Both the position numbers and the translations under genes were made by a program. 64,000 bases of DNA, from contig NZ_JACAFP010000005.1 of NCBI RefSeq assembly GCF_015354505.1, positions 1 through 64,000 of the forward strand. The letters are read 5' to 3'. The notes below the pieces were generated by a model, which was given only the letters and a program-made list of their open reading frames with translations, had not been told where the DNA came from and did not search any database. Source of the DNA: Microbacterium sp. UFMG61. Its GTDB lineage: Bacteria; Actinomycetota; Actinomycetes; Actinomycetales; Microbacteriaceae. Each line of letters starts with the position of its first letter. Positions within the stretch are counted from its first letter, which is position 1. Shown here piece after piece: positions 8,591 to 16,468 of this stretch.

Positions 8591-9472
8591 TCAGGCGGAG
8601 GGTGCCGATGCGCACCACTCGTCGAACATCCGCTGTCCCGCCGCTGTGCCGAGAATGGCACGTGCCGACGGTGAGCCGAAGAACGCCCGCAGCGCAGACC
8701 ACACGACCTGCGGATGGACCTTCAGCATCGCCGGGGCCACGGAGACGGTGGCCGGCGCTCGCGATCCCTTCGTCACGATCACCCGGGCAGGATCCACGCG
8801 AAGACGGATCAGCGGAAGCTCGTCCATGCCACGACGAGGTTCGGTGACATTCGGCTCCACGCCGCGGATCGCGCTCCACGGCAGGTACAGGGTCTCGGCC
8901 GCGCGGATCAGGATGACCCCGTCCGGGCCGACTCCGACCCCGATCGGTCGACGCCCGAACGAATCGGCTCGGTACTGGGTGATCGCCGCACGCACGGCCG
9001 TGTAGACGAACAGCGCAGCGGATGCCGCGAGCACCGCCACACCGAGGAAGGCCTCCGGACGGCCGGTCACGCCGATCCCGATCGCCACGATCGTCGCGGC
9101 CGTCAGGACGAGCGCCCACACGACGCACAGCAGCAGGGTGACGACGCCGGGGCGCCTCTCTGACACGAAGTGCACGCGGACATCGGGCGTCCAGCTTCGC
9201 CCCGGCGTCAGCGTCGCCGTGTCGATCAGCCTCGCTCGCCCCTGCCCGAACGGCCTCCGGGCACTCACGGCCGACGCCGTCAGGCCGAAGAGGGCGAGCG
9301 CCGCACCCGACCAGAGCGGACCGGCCGCGCCTGCCGAGAATCCGATCATGGCGCCCGCGACCGCGAACAGCGCGATGGCGAGCCAGAGCATGCCGCGGTT
9401 GCGTCGAGGTCGACGCTCACCCCATGCCGCCGGCCACTCCTGCAGCGATGGCGGTGCGCTCGTCTCGGTCAC
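8591..9472 (-). CDS. Conserved hypothetical membrane protein
   Basis: I do not recognise a named family. The 293-residue protein has two hydrophobic segments near residues 28-70 and two more near 110-165, then a soluble C-terminal half (from YRADSFGRRPIGVGV) rich in beta-type sequence with LYLPWSAIRGVEPNV, reminiscent of PH-like domains in bacterial membrane proteins. That resemblance is an impression only. The GTG start at 9472 follows GGAGGGGACA. The upstream neighbour on this strand is the LpdA-like flavoprotein; 37 bp separate its stop from this start, so co-transcription is possible. Confidence 0.7.
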   Translation of the reverse strand: MTETSAPPSLQEWPAAWGERRPRRNRGMLWLAIALFAVAGAMIGFSAGAAGPLWSGAALALFGLTASAVSARRPFGQGRARLIDTATLTPGRSWTPDVRVHFVSERRPGVVTLLLCVVWALVLTAATIVAIGIGVTGRPEAFLGVAVLAASAALFVYTAVRAAITQYRADSFGRRPIGVGVGPDGVILIRAAETLYLPWSAIRGVEPNVTEPRRGMDELPLIRLRVDPARVIVTKGSRAPATVSVAPAMLKVHPQVVWSALRAFFGSPSARAILGTAAGQRMFDEWCASAPSA

Positions 9473-9509
9473 TGTCCCCTCCCCCCGTGCGGCGACCGAC
9501 GGCGGGACG

Positions 9510-10955
9510 CTACGAGATCTTCGCGTTGACGAGGTGCATCGCGCGACTCGCGTCGGTGATGCTGCTCGACAGCGACGGGTATGCCGCGAAGACGCGGGAG
9601 ACCTGATCGACCGTGAGGCGTCGCTCGACAGCGACGGCGATGGGGTAGATCAGTTCGGATGCCTTCGGCCCGACGATCACGCCGCCGATCACGGTGCCCG
9701 AGCCCTTGCGGGCGATCAGCTTCACGAAGCCGTCCTTGATGCCCATCATCTTCGCGCGCGGGTTGGCGGCGAGCGGCAGCTTGTAGACGAGCCCGTCGGC
9801 GACGCCGTCTTCGACGTCCTTCTCGGAGTAGCCGACCGTGGCGATCTCGGGGGCGGTGAAGATGTTCGAGGTGATCTTGATCAGTTCGAGCGGGATCACG
9901 ATGTCACCGAGCGCGTGGAACACCGCCGTACGCCCCTGCATGGACGCCACGGATGCGAGCGGGAAGAAGTTCGTGCAGTCGCCCACCGCATAGACGTTGG
10001 GGACCGACGTGCGTGCCACGCGGTTCACGCGCACGTGCCCCGACTCGTCGAGCTCGACCCCCGCATCCTCGAGGCCGATGCCCGCGGTGTTGGGGATCGA
10101 TCCGACGGCCATCAGGCAGTGGCTGCCGTCGACCGTGCGTCCGTCCGACAGCGTCGCCGTCACGCCGTCCTTCGTGACCTCGACCTTCTCGGCACGAGCC
10201 TTGGAGAGCACCGTCATGCCGCCGCGCTTGAAGACCTTCTCGAGCACGCGCGCAGCATCCTGGTCCTCACCGGGAAGCACCTGGTCGCGGCTGGAGACCA
10301 GGGTGACCTTGGCGCCGAGGTTCATGTAGGCCGAGGCGAACTCGGCGCCGGTCACGCCGGATCCGACCACGATGAGGTGCTCGGGCAGAGCCTTCATGTC
10401 GTACAGCTGCGTCCAGGTGAGGATGCGCTTGCCGTCGGGCTTCGCCGAGTCCAGCTCGCGCGGCGACGCGCCGACCGCGACGATGATCGTGTCGGCCTCG
10501 ATACGGTCGAAGTCCGTGCCGCCGTGGCCGGTCGAGACGATGATCGCGTTCGGCCCCTCGAGACGCCCGTGTCCGGACAGGATGCGCACGCCGGCCTCGA
10601 GCAGCGCGGAGCGCATGTCCTCGGACTGCTGTCCGGCGAGGGCGATGAGTCGCTTGTTGACCGCAGCGAGGTTGATGGCGATCTCGGGCTTCAACGGCTT
10701 GCCGTGCTCGCCCTTCGCGTAGAACTGCACACCGAGGTCAGAGGCCTCCGAGATCGCGATGGCCGCATCGGCCGTCGCGATCAGGCTCTTCGAGGGCACG
10801 ACGTCGGTGAGGACCGCCGCACCGCCGACACCCACACGCTCGACCAGGGTCACCTCGGCTCCGAGCTGGGCCGCGGCGAGTGCCGCCTCGTAGCCGCCGG
10901 GACCGCCGCCGAGCACGGCGACGCGCTGAGTGCGCTCAAAAGGGGTGGAAGACAT
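9510..10955 (-). CDS. lpdA: NAD(P)H quinone dehydrogenase, LpdA-like flavoprotein
   Basis: A 481-residue protein of the pyridine nucleotide-disulphide oxidoreductase fold: FAD-binding VLGGGPGGYEAALAAAQLGA, NAD-binding IVVGSGVTGAEFASAYMNLG, FAD motif NVYAVGDCT and a C-terminal dimerisation domain. The redox disulphide of lipoamide dehydrogenases is absent (GGAAVLTDVVPSK has Ala and Val where the cysteines stand) and the C-terminal His-Glu pair is replaced in AAYPSLSSSI. This matches the LpdA group (M. tuberculosis Rv3303c), which reduces quinones with NAD(P)H. Start choice is uncertain by three codons (10955 or 10964). It is divergent from the PNP gene. Confidence 0.8.
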   Translation of the reverse strand: MSSTPFERTQRVAVLGGGPGGYEAALAAAQLGAEVTLVERVGVGGAAVLTDVVPSKSLIATADAAIAISEASDLGVQFYAKGEHGKPLKPEIAINLAAVNKRLIALAGQQSEDMRSALLEAGVRILSGHGRLEGPNAIIVSTGHGGTDFDRIEADTIIVAVGASPRELDSAKPDGKRILTWTQLYDMKALPEHLIVVGSGVTGAEFASAYMNLGAKVTLVSSRDQVLPGEDQDAARVLEKVFKRGGMTVLSKARAEKVEVTKDGVTATLSDGRTVDGSHCLMAVGSIPNTAGIGLEDAGVELDESGHVRVNRVARTSVPNVYAVGDCTNFFPLASVASMQGRTAVFHALGDIVIPLELIKITSNIFTAPEIATVGYSEKDVEDGVADGLVYKLPLAANPRAKMMGIKDGFVKLIARKGSGTVIGGVIVGPKASELIYPIAVAVERRLTVDQVSRVFAAYPSLSSSITDASRAMHLVNAKIS

Positions 10956-11000
10956 GGTTCCCATTCTCTCGCAATCCTGGCACCCGAGCCTGCACCTTCC

Positions 11001-11006
11001 TAGAGT
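11001..11006 (+). promoter_or_regulatory. -10 box TAGAGT, leaderless promoter of the PNP operon
   Basis: TAGAGT ends 6 nt before the ATG at 11013, lying in the 57-bp gap to the divergent flavoprotein gene. Confidence 0.5.
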
Positions 11007-11012
11007 GGATCC

Positions 11013-11846
11013 ATGTCCGAAACACACACCAACCCCCTCGACGATCCCACCGCGAACCCGTTCGAGGTCGCCGCCGCAGCCGCCGCAGACATCGCGCGGC
11101 TGACCGGAGTCGAGACGCACGACATCGCCCTGACCCTCGGCAGCGGATGGGGGAAGGCCGCCGACATCATCGGCGAGACCACCGCCACGATCCCTGCCAC
11201 CGAGGTCACCGGTTTCTCGAAGCCGGCGCTCGAGGGTCACGTCGGCACCTTGCGCAGCATCCGCACCCCCGACGGCAAGAATGTGCTCGTCATCGGAGCC
11301 CGCACCCACTACTACGAGGGCCACGGCGTGCGTCGGGTCGTGCACTCCGTGCGCACCGCGGCAGCGACCGGGGCGAAGATCATGGTCCTCACCAACGGGG
11401 CCGGCGGAGTCAGGGAGACCTGGACGCCGGGACAGCCCGTGCTCATCAGCGATCACATCAACCTCACCGCTGACTCGCCGCTCGAGGGTGCCACCTTCAT
11501 CGACCTGACGGACCTCTATTCGACCCGCCTGCGCGACATCGCCCGCACCGTCGACCCCACTCTCGACGAGGGCGTGTACACGCAGTTCCGCGGTCCGCAC
11601 TACGAGACGCCGGCCGAGGTGCAGATGGCGAAGCACATCGGCGGACACATCGTCGGCATGTCGACCGCCCTCGAGGCGATCGCCGCGCGTGAGTCCGGCA
11701 TGGAGATCCTGGGCTTCTCGCTCATCACGAACCTCGCCGCCGGCATCCAGAAGACCCCGCTCAGCCACGCAGAGGTGATCGAGGCGGGCCGTGAGGCGGA
11801 GCCGGTGATCTCGGCGCTGCTGGCCCGAGTGGTCGAGGCGCTGTGA
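11013..11846 (+). CDS. punA: Purine-nucleoside phosphorylase
   Basis: A 277-residue trimeric-type (NP-II) phosphorylase. Visible family signatures are LGSGWGKAAD, the phosphate/ribose site around RTHYYEGH, FRGPHYETPAE and GMSTALEAIAARESG with the purine-contact Glu and Asn region SLITNLAAG. It cleaves purine nucleosides with phosphate to the base and (deoxy)ribose-1-phosphate in the cytosol. It is the first gene of an operon with a phosphohexomutase-family gene, which it overlaps by four bases (GTGA), and an HPr gene; the mutase could interconvert the pentose phosphate product. The nucleoside importer and other salvage genes lie about 12 kb away. Confidence 0.92.
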   Translation: MSETHTNPLDDPTANPFEVAAAAAADIARLTGVETHDIALTLGSGWGKAADIIGETTATIPATEVTGFSKPALEGHVGTLRSIRTPDGKNVLVIGARTHYYEGHGVRRVVHSVRTAAATGAKIMVLTNGAGGVRETWTPGQPVLISDHINLTADSPLEGATFIDLTDLYSTRLRDIARTVDPTLDEGVYTQFRGPHYETPAEVQMAKHIGGHIVGMSTALEAIAARESGMEILGFSLITNLAAGIQKTPLSHAEVIEAGREAEPVISALLARVVEAL

Positions 11847-13513
11847 GTGACGAGCGCCTCGCGCAGGCTCGCGCCTGGATGAGGCAGGACCCCGACCACC
11901 AGACGCGTGACGAGCTCGCCGCGGTCATCACCCGAGCCTCGGCCGGCGATGACGACGCGGTCGCCGAGCTCGACGACCGTTTCGGCACACGTCTGGCGTT
12001 CGGCACGGCCGGCCTGCGCGGTGCCCTCGGCGCCGGCAGCAACCGCATGAACCGCGTGCTCATCGCACAGGCCGCGGCCGGGTTCGCGGCCTATCTGCGC
12101 GAGCGCTCGACCGGCGACACCCCGACGGTCGTCATCGGCTACGACGGCCGTCGCAACTCGCGCGTCTTCGCCGCCGACTCGGCGGAGCTGTTCGCCGGCG
12201 CGGGACTCCGCGCGATCCTGCTGCCTCGTCTGCTGCCGACCCCGGTGCTCGCCTTCGCGGTCCGTCACCTCGGCGCGGACGCAGGAGTCATGGTCACCGC
12301 CTCGCACAACCCGCCGAACGACAACGGCTACAAGGTGTACCTCGGCGGTGCGAACCAGGGAGCGCAGATCGTGGCCCCGGCGGATGCCGAGATCGCGGCT
12401 CACATCCAGCGCGTGGCCGATGCGGACGACATCTCGGCGCTCCCCCGCTCGACCTCGTATGAGACCGCGGGTGAGGACGTCGTCGACGCGTACATCGCGG
12501 CCACCGCCGCCGTCGCTCCGGCCCCGAAGTCGGCCTCCGGCCTGCGCTGGGTGTACACGGCGATGCACGGCGTCGGCTGGGAGACCCTGTCGAAGATCGT
12601 GACCGCCGCGGGCTACCCGCAGCCGATGGTCGTCGGAGAGCAGCTGAAGCCCGACGCGACCTTCCGCACCGTGTCGTTCCCCAACCCCGAGGAACCGGGA
12701 GCGATGGATCTGGCATTCGCGCGCGGACGACGTGTGCAGGCCGACTTCATCCTGGCCAACGACCCGGATGCCGACCGCCTCGCCGTGGCCGTTCCCGATG
12801 CCTCGTCGGAGAGCGGATGGAGACGACTCACCGGCAACGAGGTCGGGCTGCTGCTCGGCGCCCGCGCGGCGAAGGCCGCGGAAGGCACCGAAGGCGCCTC
12901 ACTCGCGTGCTCGCTCGTGTCGTCGCCGGGTCTCGGTGCCATCGCCGCACACCACGGACTCGAGTTCCACGAGACGCTCACGGGGTTCAAGTGGATCTCC
13001 CGCGCCCCCGGCATCGTGTACGGGTTCGAGGAGGCGCTCGGCTATCTGGTCAATCCCGAGACCGTGCGCGACAAGGACGGCATCTCGGCCGCCGTCGCCG
13101 TTCTCGGCCTCGCCGCCGAAGCCCACGAGCGCGGCTCGTCGCTCAGCGATCTGGTCGCTGAACTGGGCGAGACGTACGGCCATTTCGCGAGCGGGCAGGT
13201 GTCGATCCGGGTCGACGATCTGTCGGTGATCGGGCGCGTGATGCTGTCGCTGCGCACCCTGCCGCCGACGCGATTCGACGCCCACTCGGTCGCCTCGGCC
13301 GAAGATCTGCTGCACGCCCGCGAGGGCGCGCCGTCCGGTGACGTGCTGCGCTACCGTCTGGCAGACGGCTCCCGCATCATCGTGCGACCGAGCGGCACCG
13401 AGCCGAAACTGAAGGTCTACATCGACGCCAAGGCCGACTCGGCCGACCGCGCCGCTGAGATCGTCCGCGAGCTCGAGGCCGCCGTGCGCTCCCTCCTGGA
13501 AGAGCGCTCGTAA
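11843..13513 (+). CDS. Phospho-sugar mutase (phosphoglucomutase/phosphomannomutase family)
   Basis: A 556-residue alpha-D-phosphohexomutase. The phosphoserine loop is VMVTASHNPPNDNGYK, the metal loop is DPDADRLAV, and the phosphate-binding C-terminal loop is RPSGTEPKLKVY. Its length and RFGTAGLRG opening match the PgmB/ManB group in which phosphopentomutase activity has also been described for some members. Coupling to purine nucleoside phosphorylase by a 4-base overlap suggests a role in ribose-1-phosphate to ribose-5-phosphate conversion, but glucose or mannose phosphates are equally plausible substrates. The GTG start is fixed by the overlap. Confidence 0.88.
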   Translation: MSDERLAQARAWMRQDPDHQTRDELAAVITRASAGDDDAVAELDDRFGTRLAFGTAGLRGALGAGSNRMNRVLIAQAAAGFAAYLRERSTGDTPTVVIGYDGRRNSRVFAADSAELFAGAGLRAILLPRLLPTPVLAFAVRHLGADAGVMVTASHNPPNDNGYKVYLGGANQGAQIVAPADAEIAAHIQRVADADDISALPRSTSYETAGEDVVDAYIAATAAVAPAPKSASGLRWVYTAMHGVGWETLSKIVTAAGYPQPMVVGEQLKPDATFRTVSFPNPEEPGAMDLAFARGRRVQADFILANDPDADRLAVAVPDASSESGWRRLTGNEVGLLLGARAAKAAEGTEGASLACSLVSSPGLGAIAAHHGLEFHETLTGFKWISRAPGIVYGFEEALGYLVNPETVRDKDGISAAVAVLGLAAEAHERGSSLSDLVAELGETYGHFASGQVSIRVDDLSVIGRVMLSLRTLPPTRFDAHSVASAEDLLHAREGAPSGDVLRYRLADGSRIIVRPSGTEPKLKVYIDAKADSADRAAEIVRELEAAVRSLLEERS

Positions 13514-13516
13514 CGC

Positions 13517-13780
13517 ATGCCGAGACGACAGGTGATCATCAGCACCCACAACGGGGTGCACGCGCGTCCCGTCGCTGAGCTCGTGCGGGTGGTGCAGGCG
13601 CACCCGCACGCGGTGACCCTGCAGACGTCGACCGGGGCGGTCGTGGACCTGAGCAGTGTTCTCGCGCTCATGGACCTCGGCCTCACCCCCGGCGACGTCG
13701 TCGTGCTCGAGACCGCGGACTCGGTGGGCGCGGAGCGGGTGCTCGACACCCTCGCCGGCGTGTTGGATCCACCGCGCTGA
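13517..13780 (+). CDS. HPr family phosphocarrier protein (first paralogue)
   Basis: An 87-residue HPr-like protein. Phospho-accepting His15 lies in NGVHARPVAEL and a serine pair at 46-47 (VDLSSVL) occupies the regulatory position. It follows the mutase gene by three bases and faces mtlR, with their stop codons 8 bp apart. A second HPr (16190-16468) belongs to the mannitol operon, so this copy may serve another PTS or be regulatory. Sequence similarity between the two is limited, arguing for old paralogues rather than a recent duplication. Confidence 0.85.
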   Translation: MPRRQVIISTHNGVHARPVAELVRVVQAHPHAVTLQTSTGAVVDLSSVLALMDLGLTPGDVVVLETADSVGAERVLDTLAGVLDPPR

Positions 13781-13788
13781 CGATGGGG

Positions 13789-15711
13789 TCAGCCGTCGAT
13801 GACCGCCACGAGCTCGTCGAGGAACGCCTCGAATGTGGTGCCGCGACGCACGATGCGCTGCACGCTCTCGCGCTCGCTGAAGACCTCGACGAGCTGCTCG
13901 AACACCGTCTGGAACGCTGCCCGATCGCTCTCGCTGAAGGCGGCGAGCGCGACGACCTGCACGCGTCCCTCGCCCCAGGCGGCCGAGCCGTCGGCGACGC
14001 CGATCGCGATGGCCGTCCGTGTCGCGGTCATCTGCAGCGCGTGCGGCACCGCGAGGGCGTCCGTGAACGCCGTCGATGACATCCGCTCGCGCAGGATCGT
14101 GTTCTCGACGTAGTCCTCGCCGATGAGACCGGCATCGACGAGGAGTCCCCCGAGACGGCGGATGATCGCCTCCTCTCCCTCATCCGGCAGCGGGTGCACG
14201 AACGCATCCGCGTCGAAGTAGCGGGCGAGCTCGGCGCGCAGTCGGGTGAGGCGACGGCCGCGACGCACACGCGCGGCGGCCTGCTGGATGCGATCGACGT
14301 CGGCGTCGGTGAGGAAGGGCTGGATGCGCACGAACCGGTCTCCCGCGGCTCCCGGCTCGATGGTGCTCAGCACGAGATCCGTGTCGAAGGACGCCCAATC
14401 GGGATCGACCTTCGTGACGACGCTCGTGACCTCGATCGCGGTGCCGAGCGAGCGGTCGACGCTCGAGCGCAGCAGTTCGTGCAGTTCGTAGTACCCCGGG
14501 CAGACGATCGTGGCGGTCAGGATCGACTCTGCCTTGCGGCTGCGCTCCAGACGCCCGCCGACGTGCATGGCGATGTAGGCGATCTCGTCGTCGTGGATCG
14601 GAGTGCCGAGCCGATCGTGCAGGCCGCTCGCGATCGATACCGCGACCTCGAAGATCATCGGGTATGACGTCTTGAGCGAGCGGGTCAGCGGGTTGCGGGT
14701 GAGCGCTCTCTCCTCGGCGCGGCGCAGCAGATTCTGCACGTGCAGGGCGAGGCGCAGCACGAACGTCTCGTCGACGAGGTCGACCTCGAAATCATGGGCA
14801 GCGCGCGCGAGCTCAGCGCGCACCGCTTCTTCCACTCCCGGCGCCACACCGCTGCGGGCGACTTCGCGAGTGGCATCCTGCCCGGGCGCGACGATGCGCG
14901 TCAGCACGAGCGAGGCGAGGTGCCCGCTGTCGCCCTCACCGAGCGTGACCGAGAAGTGCTCCTCCGCGAGCCGTGCGATCACGGCACCGACCTGCGGGAT
15001 CTCCTCGCGGGCGCTGGGAGGAGCCGAGTCGAGCGAATGCCCCCCGGCCACCCGCTCCGCGGCGATCGCGATGTGCAGCAGGACGTCGGAGATCGCGAGC
15101 TCGTTGACGTAGTAGCCCAGGACACCGAGTTCGCGCACCAACTCGGACTTGAAGGGAGCGACGGCGTCGGCGCCGACCGCGGTGGCGGCGAGTGCACGAC
15201 GGAAGGTCTCGGGGTGGAAGGATGCGGCGTCCATCTCGTCGTGAGCGAGTCGGGAGAGCAGGCGTCGCTGAGCCGCCTCGGTTCCGCGCAGCCGCACGAC
15301 CTCGCGGTCACGCTCGAGGGCCAGCTCGGTGCCGTCGAGCAGGCCCCGCACCCGTGAGAGGTCTGCTTCGACGGTGGCCTCGCTGACGTGCAGGCGATCG
15401 GCCATCTCGAAGACGTCGATCCCGGCGGGCACGTCGAGCAGCGTGCGCACGAGTGCGTGCAGGCGGTCTCGCGGTGCCGAGTCCCGGCTCTGCCTGGTCC
15501 GCAGGGCATCCCGTGCTCCGGCGGCGGCGCGATAGCCCGCTGGGCCCGATTCGACGGCATCCGCGTCGCCCGTCCGTGCGTTGAGCGCCGCGACGTACGA
15601 GCGGATGCTCCGCGGCGTGACGCCCAGCTGATCGGCGAGACTCGCGGCGGTGGCCCAGGTGCCCTGACGCAGCAGGGTGGCGAGGAGCTGGTCCTGGCGC
15701 TGACGCGACAT
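13789..15711 (-). CDS. mtlR: PRD-containing mannitol operon regulator MtlR (BglG family with PTS IIA/IIB domains)
   Basis: A 640-residue PTS-controlled activator. In order: N-terminal helix-turn-helix (residues 1-60, TAASLADQLGVTPRSIRSYV), a second helix-turn-helix stretch, two PTS regulation domains with conserved histidines (EIAYIAMHVGGRLER in the second), a IIB-like domain with VCPGYYELHELL carrying the candidate phospho-Cys, and a C-terminal IIA-like domain with LAVPHALQMT carrying the candidate phospho-His. There is no RNA-binding CAT domain, so it should bind DNA. Phosphorylation by HPr and IIB proteins would couple activity to mannitol flux. It is divergent from the mannitol operon and probably acts on the 15712-15875 region. 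Confidence 0.88.
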   Translation of the reverse strand: MSRQRQDQLLATLLRQGTWATAASLADQLGVTPRSIRSYVAALNARTGDADAVESGPAGYRAAAGARDALRTRQSRDSAPRDRLHALVRTLLDVPAGIDVFEMADRLHVSEATVEADLSRVRGLLDGTELALERDREVVRLRGTEAAQRRLLSRLAHDEMDAASFHPETFRRALAATAVGADAVAPFKSELVRELGVLGYYVNELAISDVLLHIAIAAERVAGGHSLDSAPPSAREEIPQVGAVIARLAEEHFSVTLGEGDSGHLASLVLTRIVAPGQDATREVARSGVAPGVEEAVRAELARAAHDFEVDLVDETFVLRLALHVQNLLRRAEERALTRNPLTRSLKTSYPMIFEVAVSIASGLHDRLGTPIHDDEIAYIAMHVGGRLERSRKAESILTATIVCPGYYELHELLRSSVDRSLGTAIEVTSVVTKVDPDWASFDTDLVLSTIEPGAAGDRFVRIQPFLTDADVDRIQQAAARVRRGRRLTRLRAELARYFDADAFVHPLPDEGEEAIIRRLGGLLVDAGLIGEDYVENTILRERMSSTAFTDALAVPHALQMTATRTAIAIGVADGSAAWGEGRVQVVALAAFSESDRAAFQTVFEQLVEVFSERESVQRIVRRGTTFEAFLDELVAVIDG

Positions 15712-15807
15712 GATCCTCCCCTGCTTCGTGCCGACCGCACTGTCCCGGCGTGACTTCCATGATGTCAGCTACCCGGGCGCTGCGTCTCGACACCGACGTT
15801 CCGCAGG

Positions 15808-15872
15808 GGCGGAAAGGAACGTGTTGGCACCTTTCCGCCGTAGTTCCCAGACTGTTCTCAGGAAAGGTGGCA
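15808..15872 (+). promoter_or_regulatory. Leader/operator of the mannitol operon with mutually exclusive inverted repeats
   Basis: Arm A (GGCGGAAAGG, 15808-15817) pairs perfectly with arm B (CCTTTCCGCC, 15830-15839). Arm B and flanking bases (15825-15836) also pair 11 of 12 with arm C (GGAAAGGTGGCA, 15861-15872), which contains the ribosome-binding site of the gene at 15876. The same half-sites could instead be a protein operator for MtlR. Confidence 0.5.
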
Positions 15873-15875
15873 TCA

Positions 15876-16193
15876 ATGAGGATCCTCGTGGTGTGCGGCG
15901 CGGGCGCGTCGAGCACGTTCGTCGCGCAGCGACTCCGGCGGGCGGCGACAGACGCCGGCCTCGACTTGGACGCCTCTGCCGGCATGGAGCACACCGTCTC
16001 CCCCGGCGATCACGACCTCGTCCTCGTCGGCCCACATCTGGCCGACCGTCTCGATGCCATCCGCGCTGCCGCGCAGGTCCCCGTGGCCGTCCTCCCCGAG
16101 GACGTGTTCTCGGACCGTGACGGCTCCCGCACCCTCGCACTCGCGCGCTCGATCCTCGTCGGCGTCACGACCACCCCGGAAGGAACATCATGA
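15876..16193 (+). CDS. PTS IIB-like phosphocarrier (lactose/cellobiose type), orphan
   Basis: A 105-residue small protein opening MRILVVCGAGASSTFVAQRL, the phosphate loop of lactose/cellobiose-type IIB proteins with candidate phospho-Cys7, followed by DHDLVLVGPHLADRLD typical of that fold. No matching IIC or IIA of that class is nearby, while the mannitol IIC carries its own IIB. I infer a regulatory or spare phosphocarrier, perhaps signalling to MtlR. AGGAAAGGTGG upstream is the ribosome-binding site. It is the first gene of the operon and overlaps ptsH by ATGA. Confidence 0.75.
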   Translation: MRILVVCGAGASSTFVAQRLRRAATDAGLDLDASAGMEHTVSPGDHDLVLVGPHLADRLDAIRAAAQVPVAVLPEDVFSDRDGSRTLALARSILVGVTTTPEGTS

Positions 16194-16468
16194 CCGTCTC
16201 CCGCACCGTCCGCATCGGCTCGTCGCACGGGCTGCACGCCCGCCCCGCGAAGCTGTTCGCGCAGGCCGCGAAGGACTCCGGCATCCCCGTCACGATCGCC
16301 AAGGACTCCGGCAAGGCGGTCAACGCGGCCAGCATCCTCGGAGTGATCGCCCTCGCGATCGAGTACGGCGACTACGTGACCCTGACCGCAGACGGCGACA
16401 GCGCCGAGGGTGTTCTCGACACCCTGACCGAGCTGCTCACCACCGATCACGACCAGGAGAGCGCATGA
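16190..16468 (+). CDS. ptsH: Phosphocarrier protein HPr
   Basis: A 92-residue HPr. His16 in SSHGLHARPAKLF accepts phosphate from enzyme I, and Ser48 in NAASILGVIAL sits at the regulatory serine position. HPr passes the phosphoryl group to IIA domains such as MtlF. It overlaps the upstream IIB-like gene and the downstream ptsI by four bases each, so the three are translationally coupled. Confidence 0.93.
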   Translation: MTVSRTVRIGSSHGLHARPAKLFAQAAKDSGIPVTIAKDSGKAVNAASILGVIALAIEYGDYVTLTADGDSAEGVLDTLTELLTTDHDQESA

